Assembly (NCBI RefSeq): GCF_029855045.1
Contig: NZ_CP123228.1
Span: 1 to 64,000 of the forward strand
Direction: 5' to 3'
Origin: Piscinibacter sp. XHJ-5
Lineage (GTDB): Bacteria > Pseudomonadota > Gammaproteobacteria > Burkholderiales > Burkholderiaceae_C
Length of the DNA: 64,000 nucleotides
The notes beneath the pieces were generated by a model, which saw only the letters and a program-made list of their open reading frames with translations, was not told where the DNA came from and made no database searches. Positions 16,481 through 24,759 of this stretch are shown one piece after another; the first letter of the stretch is position 1; every line of letters starts with the position of its first letter. Made by a program: the position numbers and the translations under genes.

Positions 16481-17113
16481 ATGACGATGGAACAAGACTT
16501 GTGCCGGCAATGGCTGCACTTGCGCGAGCGCTTGCAGGCCAGGCGGTTGCTGGCGGCGGAGGCTGCCAGCCTGTCGTTGCGCATCCCGGCGAGCGATGCG
16601 ATGTGGTTCGGCCTCGCGACCGACGCGGCACCGCAACGGGTGCCGCTGCGCGCGGCGTGCGGCGACGGCCAGGTGCACGCCGCAGCCTACGGCGCGCGAG
16701 CCGACGTGGGAGCCATTGCCGTGGGTGGTGCCGAGTTCGGTCGCTGCCTCGCGGACTTCGATGGCGCGATGCCGCAGGCCTTCGACGAGCAGGCGCGTCA
16801 TCTCGGCCCGATGGGGCCTGCCGCCGCGGCCGTGCGCGACGTCGCACGCTCGCTGCGCCGGGGTGGCAACGTGCTGCTGGTGCAACGCCGGCCGATGTGC
16901 CTGGGCATGACCGCGATGCGGCTGGCGCTGAACGCCGAACTGTTCGAGAAATGTGCCCAGGCCTATGTGCTGGCGGTGGCCGGAGGCGGGCGCGTGCGGC
17001 CCTTGCCCTGGATCGTCCGGCTGGTCGCCAACCGGCGGCTGCGCAAGGACGAGCAGCGCGCCACGCTGCGCTTCGCGCAAGGCCTGCTGCCTGAAGAGAC
17101 CAAGGGTTACTGA
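16481..17113 (+). CDS. degenerate class II aldolase/adducin-like protein
   Basis: About 210 residues. It keeps the outline of a class II aldolase (LLAAEAASLSLRIPASDAMW at the substrate loop, HAAAYGARADVGAIAVGGAE, MTAMRLALNAELFEKCAQAY at the end), but the HTH zinc pair and the NHG histidine of the neighbouring true aldolase are absent. A regulatory or scaffolding role, or activity without metal, is possible. It lies 4 bp after the aminotransferase; ATG 16481 and ATG 16487 are both usable. Confidence 0.7.
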   Translation: MTMEQDLCRQWLHLRERLQARRLLAAEAASLSLRIPASDAMWFGLATDAAPQRVPLRAACGDGQVHAAAYGARADVGAIAVGGAEFGRCLADFDGAMPQAFDEQARHLGPMGPAAAAVRDVARSLRRGGNVLLVQRRPMCLGMTAMRLALNAELFEKCAQAYVLAVAGGGRVRPLPWIVRLVANRRLRKDEQRATLRFAQGLLPEETKGY

Positions 17114-17144
17114 ACGCCGAGCACGCAGCACAGGAGCGCCGCCC

Positions 17145-18317
17145 ATGTCGATGAACCACGCCCCCGAGACAAGCGCCCGACAAGTCGCCGCCGCACTGGC
17201 CGTCGGCACGATCGGCGTCCTGATGGTGGGCATCCAGCCCATCCTTCTGGGCGAACTCGTCGAGGCCAAGCAGATCAGCCTGGAAGGCGTGGGCATCGTC
17301 GCCATGGCCGAGATCGTGACGCTCGGCCTGGGAGTCGTGCTCGGCGACGCGCTGATGCCGTGGTCCCGGCTGCGGCTCATCACCATCGTGGCCGCGTTGC
17401 TGGCCGCGGGCCTGGACCTGCTCACGCTGCTGGCCGCCGGCGACGGCGCGATGACAGCCGTGCGCGCGGCGGCCGGCCTCCCCGAAGGCATCCTGATCTG
17501 GGGCGCCACCGGTGTCGTCGTACGCACCGCGAACCCGTCGCGCATCGCCGGCATCTTCTTTGTCGCGCAGACCGTTGCGCAGGCAGCGCTCGGCGCCGTG
17601 CTGGCCAACCTGGTCATTCCGCACTCGGGCTGGCAGGGCGGCTTCGTGACGCTGGCGGTGCTCGCGCTGCTGCCGTGTCTGCTGGCGTTCCGGCAGCCGG
17701 CACGGCTCAGGCCGCTGGCGCCGCCCACGGTGTCGGGCTTCCGCTGGTCGATGGCGACGCTGCTGCCGCTGGCGGTCGCGTTTCTGCAGCTCGCCACACT
17801 CGGCTCGTTCTGGGCCTACCTCGAGCCGCTGGGCAAGGCCGCCGGTTTCGATGCGCGGGCAGCCCAGACCTTGATCGCCGGCGTGCTGGCGATGCAGGTC
17901 GTGGGCGGCACCGTGGCCTCGTTCACGGTGCGGCGCCTTGCCGTCGTGCCCACGCTGGTGGCGTGTTCCATCGTGCTCGCGGCCGTGACGACCACGATCC
18001 ATCAGCTGCCGCCCGGCAGCATGCTGAACTTCGCGCTGGGCTGCGCGCTGTTCGGTTTCGTCTGGCTGTTCATGCTGCCGTTCCACATCGGGCTGGCGTT
18101 TCGCGCCGATGCCAGCGGCCGCCTCGCCGGGCTGGTGCCGGCAGCCCAGCTGCTGGGGAGCGCGTTCGGGCCGTTGACGGCTTCGTTCATCGTCGAGGGC
18201 GAGAACGCGGCGGCGGTGCCGCTGCTCAGCGCCGCGTTCGCGATTGCCGCAGCGCTGATGCTGCTCGTCTCGCGCCGCCGGAACGCCGCTGCCACGGCCA
18301 TGAGGGGTGCGCGATGA
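17145..18317 (+). CDS. MFS transporter
   Basis: A 390-residue membrane protein with about twelve hydrophobic segments and short cytoplasmic loops containing RLR and RQPARLRPL, typical of the major facilitator superfamily. It has a central loop near residues 185-200. It closes the kinase/aldolase/aminotransferase operon and is likely the permease for the substrate or an exporter of a product. The ATG follows AGGAGCGCC. Confidence 0.85.
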   Translation: MSMNHAPETSARQVAAALAVGTIGVLMVGIQPILLGELVEAKQISLEGVGIVAMAEIVTLGLGVVLGDALMPWSRLRLITIVAALLAAGLDLLTLLAAGDGAMTAVRAAAGLPEGILIWGATGVVVRTANPSRIAGIFFVAQTVAQAALGAVLANLVIPHSGWQGGFVTLAVLALLPCLLAFRQPARLRPLAPPTVSGFRWSMATLLPLAVAFLQLATLGSFWAYLEPLGKAAGFDARAAQTLIAGVLAMQVVGGTVASFTVRRLAVVPTLVACSIVLAAVTTTIHQLPPGSMLNFALGCALFGFVWLFMLPFHIGLAFRADASGRLAGLVPAAQLLGSAFGPLTASFIVEGENAAAVPLLSAAFAIAAALMLLVSRRRNAAATAMRGAR

Positions 18318-18385
18318 AGTTCGACGGCAAGGTGGCGTGATCTCGGAGCGTCCTCGGGCATCGGTCGCACGCTGCTTGCGGTGAC
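18314..18385 (+). pseudogene. 5' remnant of a short-chain dehydrogenase gene
   Basis: An ATG overlapping the MFS stop (ATGA) opens MKFDGKVA and then stops at TGA. If two missing G are restored, the text continues VISGASSGIGR, the exact SDR N-terminal NAD-binding motif (GASSGIGR). Similarity ends within about 25 codons. It is a truncated, frameshifted SDR gene that once ended the operon, probably lost when the accessory genes downstream arrived. Confidence 0.7.
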
Positions 18386-18421
18386 GTCCGCAGTCGAGCA
18401 GACTCCCAGGGCCTGAGCCCC

Positions 18422-20161
18422 GTGCAAGGCCCGGCGCTGACAACGCAAGACGATGCGATTGGCCACGTGATGACGTCCCACCTGCGTCCCAACCGACTCG
18501 TGCCGTTTCGACTGGCCACCGAGGGGGAAGTCGTGGGAACCCACGACGGCAGCCGAGCGACGCTTCATCTCGGCGCGCTCGACGACGAGGTGGTCTACCA
18601 CCACGAGTACGGGCACGAGGTGCTCTTCACCCGAACGCTGGACGGCGCCATCCTGGCTGTCCTTTGGCGCGTGATGGACGAGCCTGGCGCCGTCGCTGCG
18701 AAACCGCTCGCTTCCTTCTCGCTCACTGCCGCCACCTTGGCCGCAGGCTCGATCGATGCGCAGGAGACCTTTGCGACCTACTACGGCATCAAGCTCGTTG
18801 CGCCCGAGGCCGGCAAGGCGTACATCCAGCAGCTTCCATCCGACTACAGGGAGTACTACGAGGCCGCCGCCGCGGTCATCGATCGCTTGTTCGCAAGCAC
18901 CTTCATGCAGGTGCGGGTCGCCCTGACGCTGACCCACTTCGCATTCGAGTCTCGCTTCGGCATGCGCTTCTTGCGCAACCCGTGGGTGGCGTACCGAGTT
19001 CAGCAAGAAGACGAACAGCCCAGCTTGCGACTGCGCGCGCTGCTGGCAGACCTTGCGGCCAACGGCGAAGACTTGCAGCGCCACCTGGTGGATGCAGCCA
19101 GGCAATTCTTCGAGCGCAGGCAGACCGCCGGCTGGGACCTGGATGACGAGGCAGGGTGGCACGATCGGGGCGCGCTCGCCAACCTGCTCGATCTGGAACT
19201 CGACACGTGCATGGCCGCCTGGCTGCGAAATCGCCAGGTCGTTCCGGTCCTCACAACAGACGAGCGCGCCAGCTGCGAAAAGAAGCTGACCTCCTTCGCC
19301 AGCAAGCTTGGCGTGACCTTGCGTCACGGCATCGGAACTCACGCTGCCGGGATTGCGGACCCGGACGTCGCCACCGAACACTTTCGACATGATGCGGCGA
19401 CCCGCACGCACGCCTGGAAGCAGGCGGGCTCCTTCGTCGCCAATGCAACCATCGCGCGGACACTACCGGCCGCGCGCGGCGCGGCCCTGTGGGACATTGA
19501 CGACTATCGCAACGCGGACAAGCTCTTCGTCATCTCGGGTGATCCCGACGATTTGCCGGATCTCTGGACGGTGCTGCGCGTCGGTCCCAAGGGCGCCCAG
19601 ACCAACCTGACACTCGCAGACGGACGCGTCTTTGCCGTTCGCTATCACCGGGACGACGTCGTCGACTGGCTGAATCGACTGCAGCCCGGGCAGGGTTGGA
19701 CGGGCCCCCAGCCAGACTTGATCATTTCGCCGATCGGCAGCGAGCGAAAGGCGGGCAACAGAGCCTTCTCCTACGGGACAGCGCTGCAACCAGGGTACAT
19801 CGACCCGCGGCACAACGACCGAATGGTTCTCTACGTGATGGGCAACTGGTTCGACTTCATCGAGTCAGCAGCACAAGCAGGTCGAGTGAGGCTTGCCCAG
19901 ATTCCCGTGGACTTGGGTGGGTATGGAGATCAGCCCCAGCCACTGGTGCTGAACATTGCTCGCTGCGAGGCGTTCACGGGGCCTTGGTTCCTGCGGGCGC
20001 TTGCGCTCAACGCGGCAGCTTCGACGGCCCTGCTCGAGCTTGACTGGCAGCACCATCCGGCGATCCAATCCGTGAGCATCGAGGAGCTGCTTCCGGACGA
20101 TACCGTCGACGTGCTGACGCGAACGATGGGCAGCATCCTGGCGTGTTGGTCGCGGTTCTGA
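18422..20161 (+). CDS. uncharacterised HEXXH protein
   Basis: A 579-residue soluble protein of no recognised family. Residues 60-66 read HHEYGHE, an HEXXH zinc-protease motif inside a hydrophobic helix (VVYHHEYGHEVLFT). About 55 residues on, SIDAQETFATYYG offers a glutamate as a possible third ligand, the gluzincin arrangement. The C-terminal half (LFVISGDPDDLPDLWTVLRV onward) has no motif I know. The start may be GTG 18422 or ATG 18470. It is followed by a zinc-ribbon protein and a membrane protein, and begins the accessory region. Confidence 0.65.
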   Translation: MQGPALTTQDDAIGHVMTSHLRPNRLVPFRLATEGEVVGTHDGSRATLHLGALDDEVVYHHEYGHEVLFTRTLDGAILAVLWRVMDEPGAVAAKPLASFSLTAATLAAGSIDAQETFATYYGIKLVAPEAGKAYIQQLPSDYREYYEAAAAVIDRLFASTFMQVRVALTLTHFAFESRFGMRFLRNPWVAYRVQQEDEQPSLRLRALLADLAANGEDLQRHLVDAARQFFERRQTAGWDLDDEAGWHDRGALANLLDLELDTCMAAWLRNRQVVPVLTTDERASCEKKLTSFASKLGVTLRHGIGTHAAGIADPDVATEHFRHDAATRTHAWKQAGSFVANATIARTLPAARGAALWDIDDYRNADKLFVISGDPDDLPDLWTVLRVGPKGAQTNLTLADGRVFAVRYHRDDVVDWLNRLQPGQGWTGPQPDLIISPIGSERKAGNRAFSYGTALQPGYIDPRHNDRMVLYVMGNWFDFIESAAQAGRVRLAQIPVDLGGYGDQPQPLVLNIARCEAFTGPWFLRALALNAAASTALLELDWQHHPAIQSVSIEELLPDDTVDVLTRTMGSILACWSRF

Positions 20162-20228
20162 CCGTGGTCCGGCGCCGTGGGAAGCTCGGGCAAAGGCCGA
20201 ACTTCCGATGAAGCGAGGGAGAGATGCG

Positions 20229-20432
20229 ATGAGTCAGAGCTTTTCCTGCCCCGAGGAAAACTGCGGCCTGAAGGTGACCTACGTACCGCAATCCCTGCCG
20301 GGCAGCATCGGCTTCAACGTGCGCAAGCTGGACCCGCCGCGAGAGGTGGTTGTCTACCTGACCTGCGCCAACGGCCACACGCACGCCTACACCGTCAAGG
20401 TGGGCTCATCGCACGAGAAGCACGGTGGCTGA
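20229..20432 (+). CDS. small zinc-ribbon-like protein
   Basis: A 67-residue protein with two metal-knuckle candidates, CPEENC and LTCANGHTH, separated by about 35 residues. That fits a minimal Cys/His zinc ribbon with a beta-rich core. It overlaps the next gene by 8 bp, so the two are translationally coupled. Function unknown; a nucleic-acid or partner-binding adaptor is plausible. Confidence 0.65.
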   Translation: MSQSFSCPEENCGLKVTYVPQSLPGSIGFNVRKLDPPREVVVYLTCANGHTHAYTVKVGSSHEKHGG

Positions 20433-21159
20433 CGACAAGCGCACGCCGCTGGCAGACATCGTCGTCGGCGATCGGTTCTGGCTCGCCTACGCGCAGGAGG
20501 CCGTCCGCGGCGCTGTCAAGGCACCCGAGCAGCGCGCGCTCCAGCTCGCCGGCGCGATCGCATGGTTCTGGACCGTGTACTCGGCCGCGGGCATCCTGGC
20601 CGTGGCGCTCGGGGGCGATCGCTTCGGGAAGCTCGTCGCGCTGTTGATTGCCCTGCCGAGCCTGGTGCTCGTCATCGCCTACTGGCAGGCCGTGCGGGTG
20701 GGACGCCCGCTGACCTTCAAGTTCGACCCCCGCATCCCCAGTGAAATCTCCAGCGCTTTCGAACAGGCCGCCTCGGCCAAGCAGTCCGCGCTGCGGGCCG
20801 CGGAGATCTGGACCGCCATTGCAGGCTTCCTGGTCGCGGGGGCGCTGGTGACGGCGCTGCTGCAGTCGCCTGCGAGCGCCCCTTCGCTCGCGGCTCGCTT
20901 CGATCCCTCCGACAGAACGCGCCTCCTGGTCGTGGCGTCGGTCTCCAAGGGAGCGGCGGTGACCTTCGTGGCCCGGGCCGCTTCGGCGCCGAGCGGCGCC
21001 GCCTCCACTGCAAGCAGCCTGGAGAAGGCCGGAGCGGATGGGCAGGTTCACGCATCGCTGCCAGTGGCCGCTCTGGCCGGCCAGTCCGTGACCGCCTCCT
21101 GGAGCGACGACGCCACGAAGACCCGCCACTCGATGAGTGTCGACGTGAGCGTCGACTGA
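20425..21159 (+). CDS. uncharacterised membrane protein
   Basis: 244 residues. A cytoplasmic N-terminal segment is followed by two adjacent hydrophobic helices (about 41-63 and 69-90), a soluble stretch, and a third helix near 127-146 (IWTAIAGFLVAGALVTALL). A C-terminal beta-rich extracytoplasmic domain of about 95 residues has the compact strands expected of a small beta-sandwich. The GTG start lies inside the zinc-ribbon gene. Role unknown; it clusters with the HEXXH gene. Confidence 0.65.
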   Translation: MADDKRTPLADIVVGDRFWLAYAQEAVRGAVKAPEQRALQLAGAIAWFWTVYSAAGILAVALGGDRFGKLVALLIALPSLVLVIAYWQAVRVGRPLTFKFDPRIPSEISSAFEQAASAKQSALRAAEIWTAIAGFLVAGALVTALLQSPASAPSLAARFDPSDRTRLLVVASVSKGAAVTFVARAASAPSGAASTASSLEKAGADGQVHASLPVAALAGQSVTASWSDDATKTRHSMSVDVSVD

Positions 21160-21171
21160 GCGCTGTCGCCC

Positions 21172-21726
21172 TCAGCCCGCCGCCTTGACGAGATCGAGCA
21201 CGTCCCGGAAGCGGGGATGCATGCAATCGTCCAGCCACTCGAACAGCACCATCTCGTGCGTCACGATGGCGGCCCCCGCCTGTGCGAGACGGCTCATCGC
21301 CGCCGCGTGGTCGGTGGGACGACGTGAACCGCTCGCATTGGCGACAACCCACACCCGCTTGCCCGCTCGAATCAGCCCCAGTGCCGTCTGCATCATGCAG
21401 ACATGAGCCTCGCAGCCGGCAATGACGACCTGGGAGCAGGTCGGCCTCGCGTCGTGCAAGGCCTCCACAAGACCGTCTGCGCAGGCATCGAAGTGCGTCT
21501 TGGGCAGCGTGCGCGCGCAGGCTGCCCTGATCTGCTCCAGGTTCGGGCCGAGCCCTGAGGGGTTCTGCTCCGTCGCCAGCACCGGGATGTCGAGCACCTG
21601 AGCGGCGCGTGCGAGAAGCACGGCGTTCGCGGTTACGTTGGCGGCGTCGTGGATCGCGGGCATCAGGCGTGCCTGGTAGTCCACCAGGACCAACGCGCTT
21701 GCCCCCGCATGGACCACGTCCATCAT
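21172..21726 (-). CDS. isochorismatase-like cysteine hydrolase
   Basis: About 184 residues with the isochorismatase/nicotinamidase fold: catalytic aspartate in LVLVDYQARLM, a lysine in LPKTHFDAC and the nucleophile cysteine in VIAGCEAHVCMMQTA. It resembles the YcaC-type 'hydrolase' branch with unknown substrate. Its ATG overlaps the TGA of the TetR gene, so both are one transcript. It ends 12 bp from the convergent membrane-protein gene. Confidence 0.88.
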   Translation of the reverse strand: MMDVVHAGASALVLVDYQARLMPAIHDAANVTANAVLLARAAQVLDIPVLATEQNPSGLGPNLEQIRAACARTLPKTHFDACADGLVEALHDARPTCSQVVIAGCEAHVCMMQTALGLIRAGKRVWVVANASGSRRPTDHAAAMSRLAQAGAAIVTHEMVLFEWLDDCMHPRFRDVLDLVKAAG

Positions 21727-22409
21727 GCCCTGCGAGGCATTGCCTCGGCCCGACGGATCAGCTGCTCGAGGTAGGTGTCGAACAGGTCCTGGGATGCCTG
21801 CTTGAACATGCGGATGCGGCCTGTGTGACTGAGCACCAGAAGGCCGACGGTGTGGGCAAACAGCGCGGTGACTTCCCGCAGCGCTGTGGCAGCGGACATG
21901 CCCAAGGCCTCGAGGGCCGCCTGTGTGGGCTGCAGGCACTGGCGCAGGCGCCGATTGAGTGCGTCGTTCAACTCGGGCGTCAGGCCCCGAGGTCTCATGC
22001 CTTGGAACAGATAGAAGCCCAGGTCCAGGTCGCGGGGGTTCTCCCGGTAGAAATCGAAGAAGGCGCTGGCGGCGGCGCGCGCCCGGTCCGACTCGACACG
22101 GCACTTGCTTGCAGCGGCCTGCACGCGTTCGTCCAGCCGCTGGAGCGACTCGCCGAGCAGAGCCCCGTAGACCTGCTCCTTGCCGGCGAAATAGCTGTAG
22201 ATCGCTCCGGGCGTGTAGCCCGCGCGGTGAGCGATTTCCCGCATGCTGGTCTTCTCCATTCCGAGCTCGAAGAAGGCCGACCGGGCAGCATCGAGCACGA
22301 GCTCGCGCCGCACGTCGGCCAGGGCCTGGCTGCGGAGATGGCGAGGGTCGGTGCCCGCCCTGGACTTCTTGGCGGCAGTGCGAGGAGGAGCGGCAGAGGA
22401 GGCAGCCAT
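21723..22409 (-). CDS. TetR-family regulator of the HpaB-type cassette
   Basis: A TetR repressor. The DNA-binding region reads RRELVLDAARSAFFELGMEK, SMREIAHRAGYTPGAIYSYF and AGKEQVYGALLGESL, a text-book TetR helix-turn-helix. It is divergent from the HpaB/AbfD-type gene, and the gap holds the perfect palindrome TTGAACAGTGTTCAA (22438-22452). It should therefore repress that gene and itself. I chose ATG 22409; an earlier ATG at 22433 would overlap the control region. Confidence 0.92.
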   Translation of the reverse strand: MAASSAAPPRTAAKKSRAGTDPRHLRSQALADVRRELVLDAARSAFFELGMEKTSMREIAHRAGYTPGAIYSYFAGKEQVYGALLGESLQRLDERVQAAASKCRVESDRARAAASAFFDFYRENPRDLDLGFYLFQGMRPRGLTPELNDALNRRLRQCLQPTQAALEALGMSAATALREVTALFAHTVGLLVLSHTGRIRMFKQASQDLFDTYLEQLIRRAEAMPRRA

Positions 22410-22437
22410 GGTGCCAGTGTAAACATTGACCAACGAA

Positions 22438-22452
22438 TTGAACAGTGTTCAA
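22438..22452. promoter_or_regulatory. perfect palindromic TetR operator
   Basis: TTGAAC-AGT-GTTCAA, a perfect 6-bp inverted repeat with 3-bp centre between divergent tetR and the HpaB-type gene. A half-site GTTCAA recurs at 22465-22471. This is the expected target of the adjacent TetR. Confidence 0.7.
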
Positions 22453-22482
22453 CTCGCACCACAACCGTTCAAGGTGCCTGCG

Positions 22483-24093
22483 ATGAATGCTCCGCTCGAG
22501 GCTGCGCCGCACAAGGCCGATCTGATGTCGGGCGACGACTACCGCGAGTCCTTGCGCCGGTACCAGCCCAAGGTCTTCGTCGACGGCCGGGAGGTGAGCA
22601 GCGTGGCCGACGAGCCGGCCTTGCGGCCTGGCGTCAATGCGCTCGCGTTCACGTACGACTACGCCTTGCGCCCGGAGCTGGAGCCCATCGCGCTGGCGAC
22701 ACAGTGCTCGCGCGGGCGCGTGGTCAGCCGCATGCTGCACGTCGACGAATCGGCCGGCGACCTGCTGAACAAGCTGGAAGCCGTGCGGCTGCTGTGCCAG
22801 GAAACCGGCTGCGCCCAGCGCTACCTGGCGCACGACGCGTTGAACGGGATTGCGCAGGCGGTGGCCCGCATCGACGACGCAAAGGGCTCGACAGAGCACC
22901 GTGCTCGCTTCGCGGCGTACCTGGCGCATGTGCAGGACAACGACCTGGCGCTCGGGGTGGCCATGACGGACGCCAAAGGGGATCGCAGCAAGAGGCCGCA
23001 CCAGCAGGCCAACCCGGACACCTATGTCCACATTGTCGAGCGCAGCGCCAAGGGCATCGTGATCAGCGGCACCAAGGCGATCGTCACCGGGGCGCCGTAC
23101 ATGCACGAGTTCCTGGTGATGCCGAGCCGCAACATGGGGCGGGAGGACGAGGACTTCGCGGTCTGCTGCGCGGTGCGCGTCGATGCTGCCGGCATCACCA
23201 TCGTCTCGCGTCCGGCGGGGCGCCCCGGCGAGAAGCTGGAACACGGCGACGCGCTGTTCTCGCGCAAGTACGGCCAGTCCACGGCAGTCGTCATCTTCGA
23301 CCGCGTCTTCGTTCCGTGGGAGCGGGTGTTCTGCGCGGGCGACTGGCAGCACAGCCATGTCCTGACCTACAGCTACGCCACGCACCATCGCCACAGCTGC
23401 ATCGCGGCCCGAGCCGGCTTCGGCGACCTGCTGATCGGCGCCGGTGCGCTGATGTGCGAGGCGAACGGCCTGGACCCGGGCAGCAAGAGCAACCTTCGCG
23501 ACCCGATGGTCGAGCTCATCACGATCACCGAGAGCTTCTACGCGTGCGGTGTCGCGGCCAGTGTGTACGCCACCCGGGACGAGTACAGCGGCACGTTCAT
23601 GCCGGACCCGGTCTTCAGCAACATCGGCAAGCTGTTGCTCGCAACGAAGATCTACGACATGCACCGCATCGCGCACGAAGTCTCGGGTGGCCTCGTCGTC
23701 GCGCTGCCCGGCCCGGATGAAGACCACAACCCTGCCACGGCCGCGATGCTGTCCGAGGTGCTGCGGGCCGCCACCGACGTCTCCTATGACAAGCGAATCC
23801 AGACGGCCCGGTTCATCGAGGACCTGACCGCTTCCTACCAGGGCGGCTGGTACTCGGTGATCAGCCTGCACGGCGGCGGTTCGCCGGCGGCGATGAAGCA
23901 GGAGATCTGGCGCCACTACCCGGTGGGCTCGAAGGTCGAGCTGGTGGAGCGCCTGCTCGAGCGCGGGATGCTGCACGACGAGACGCGAGCCATCACGAAG
24001 AATCGGCAGCCCGGACGCTGCTGCGACAGCGGGTGCACCGCCCCGGGCCAACCGGTGATGGTTTCGCTGCCCCTGAGCCGGAAGGCCGAGTGA
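22483..24093 (+). CDS. HpaB / 4-hydroxybutyryl-CoA dehydratase superfamily enzyme
   Basis: About 536 residues of the acyl-CoA-dehydrogenase-like flavoprotein group that includes 4-hydroxyphenylacetate 3-monooxygenase (HpaB) and 4-hydroxybutyryl-CoA dehydratase (AbfD). It has LMSGDDYRESLRR, FVPWERVFCAGDW, and HHRHSC next to AARAGFGDLLIGAGAL. LLCQETGCAQRY plus the HHRHSC cysteine recall the Fe-S ligands of AbfD, so the dehydratase branch is favoured, not proven. The C-terminal CCDSGC cluster is unusual. It is controlled by the divergent TetR. It lacks a flavin reductase partner nearby, which argues against an HpaB monooxygenase. Confidence 0.75.
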   Translation: MNAPLEAAPHKADLMSGDDYRESLRRYQPKVFVDGREVSSVADEPALRPGVNALAFTYDYALRPELEPIALATQCSRGRVVSRMLHVDESAGDLLNKLEAVRLLCQETGCAQRYLAHDALNGIAQAVARIDDAKGSTEHRARFAAYLAHVQDNDLALGVAMTDAKGDRSKRPHQQANPDTYVHIVERSAKGIVISGTKAIVTGAPYMHEFLVMPSRNMGREDEDFAVCCAVRVDAAGITIVSRPAGRPGEKLEHGDALFSRKYGQSTAVVIFDRVFVPWERVFCAGDWQHSHVLTYSYATHHRHSCIAARAGFGDLLIGAGALMCEANGLDPGSKSNLRDPMVELITITESFYACGVAASVYATRDEYSGTFMPDPVFSNIGKLLLATKIYDMHRIAHEVSGGLVVALPGPDEDHNPATAAMLSEVLRAATDVSYDKRIQTARFIEDLTASYQGGWYSVISLHGGGSPAAMKQEIWRHYPVGSKVELVERLLERGMLHDETRAITKNRQPGRCCDSGCTAPGQPVMVSLPLSRKAE

Positions 24094-24230
24094 GCGCAAC
24101 GCACTCACGCATTCACGCGCGCTTGCCCAGAAGACCTGCGGCACCCGGCGGCAACATCGACTGCTGCCGCCAGGCTTGACACCCGTGAGGCCGAGGAACC
24201 CAATACCGCACGGGGTCCAGAGGAGGAAAA

Positions 24231-24752
24231 ATGCTGCGACGCTTCCTCGGCTGCGTGCTGCTCCTGGCCGCCTGCGCATTCGCGCAGGCAGGCGCGCAGA
24301 GCCCGGGTCCCGCGTCGGCGTCCGCCGCAGCAGCCGGGCCCACGGCGCTGCCGGCGCCTGCCGCTTCCCCGTCGGCATCCGATGCATGGCTCGGGCGCGC
24401 ACGGACATCCGAGGCCACCGTGTCGTCGGATCCGACCCCATCGCTCATCGCAAGCGTCCTGCTCGCCACGAGTGCCTTGCTGCTCGCGGCCGGCGGGGTG
24501 TACCTGATGGTCGCCGGCCTCGCCAAACATACGCCGGAAGGTTTTTCCTTCCGGCGCCACATGGGTGGTTTCGGCGGAGGCAGCACGGGCTGGCAGCTGT
24601 CCGAGCAGCTGGTCGGCGTGCTGTGCGGCCTCGTGCTCGTGGCGCTCGCCACCGCGATCGCCATGCAGGTGACCATGATCCCCGGATCCGCCAGGACCGA
24701 CGCGAAGGGGTCGCCGGCCGCGGGCGCATCGGCCGCTTCGGCCGCCAAGTGA
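24231..24752 (+). CDS. uncharacterised exported membrane protein
   Basis: 173 residues. A signal peptide (1-22) with a cysteine in LLLAACAFA is followed by an alanine/proline-rich linker, then two transmembrane helices (about 80-102 and 133-155) around a glycine-rich loop FRRHMGGFGGGSTG. No family recognised. Its stop is 7 bp before the giant NTPase gene, so the two are one operon. Confidence 0.6.
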   Translation: MLRRFLGCVLLLAACAFAQAGAQSPGPASASAAAAGPTALPAPAASPSASDAWLGRARTSEATVSSDPTPSLIASVLLATSALLLAAGGVYLMVAGLAKHTPEGFSFRRHMGGFGGGSTGWQLSEQLVGVLCGLVLVALATAIAMQVTMIPGSARTDAKGSPAAGASAASAAK

Positions 24753-24759
24753 GCCGCAG

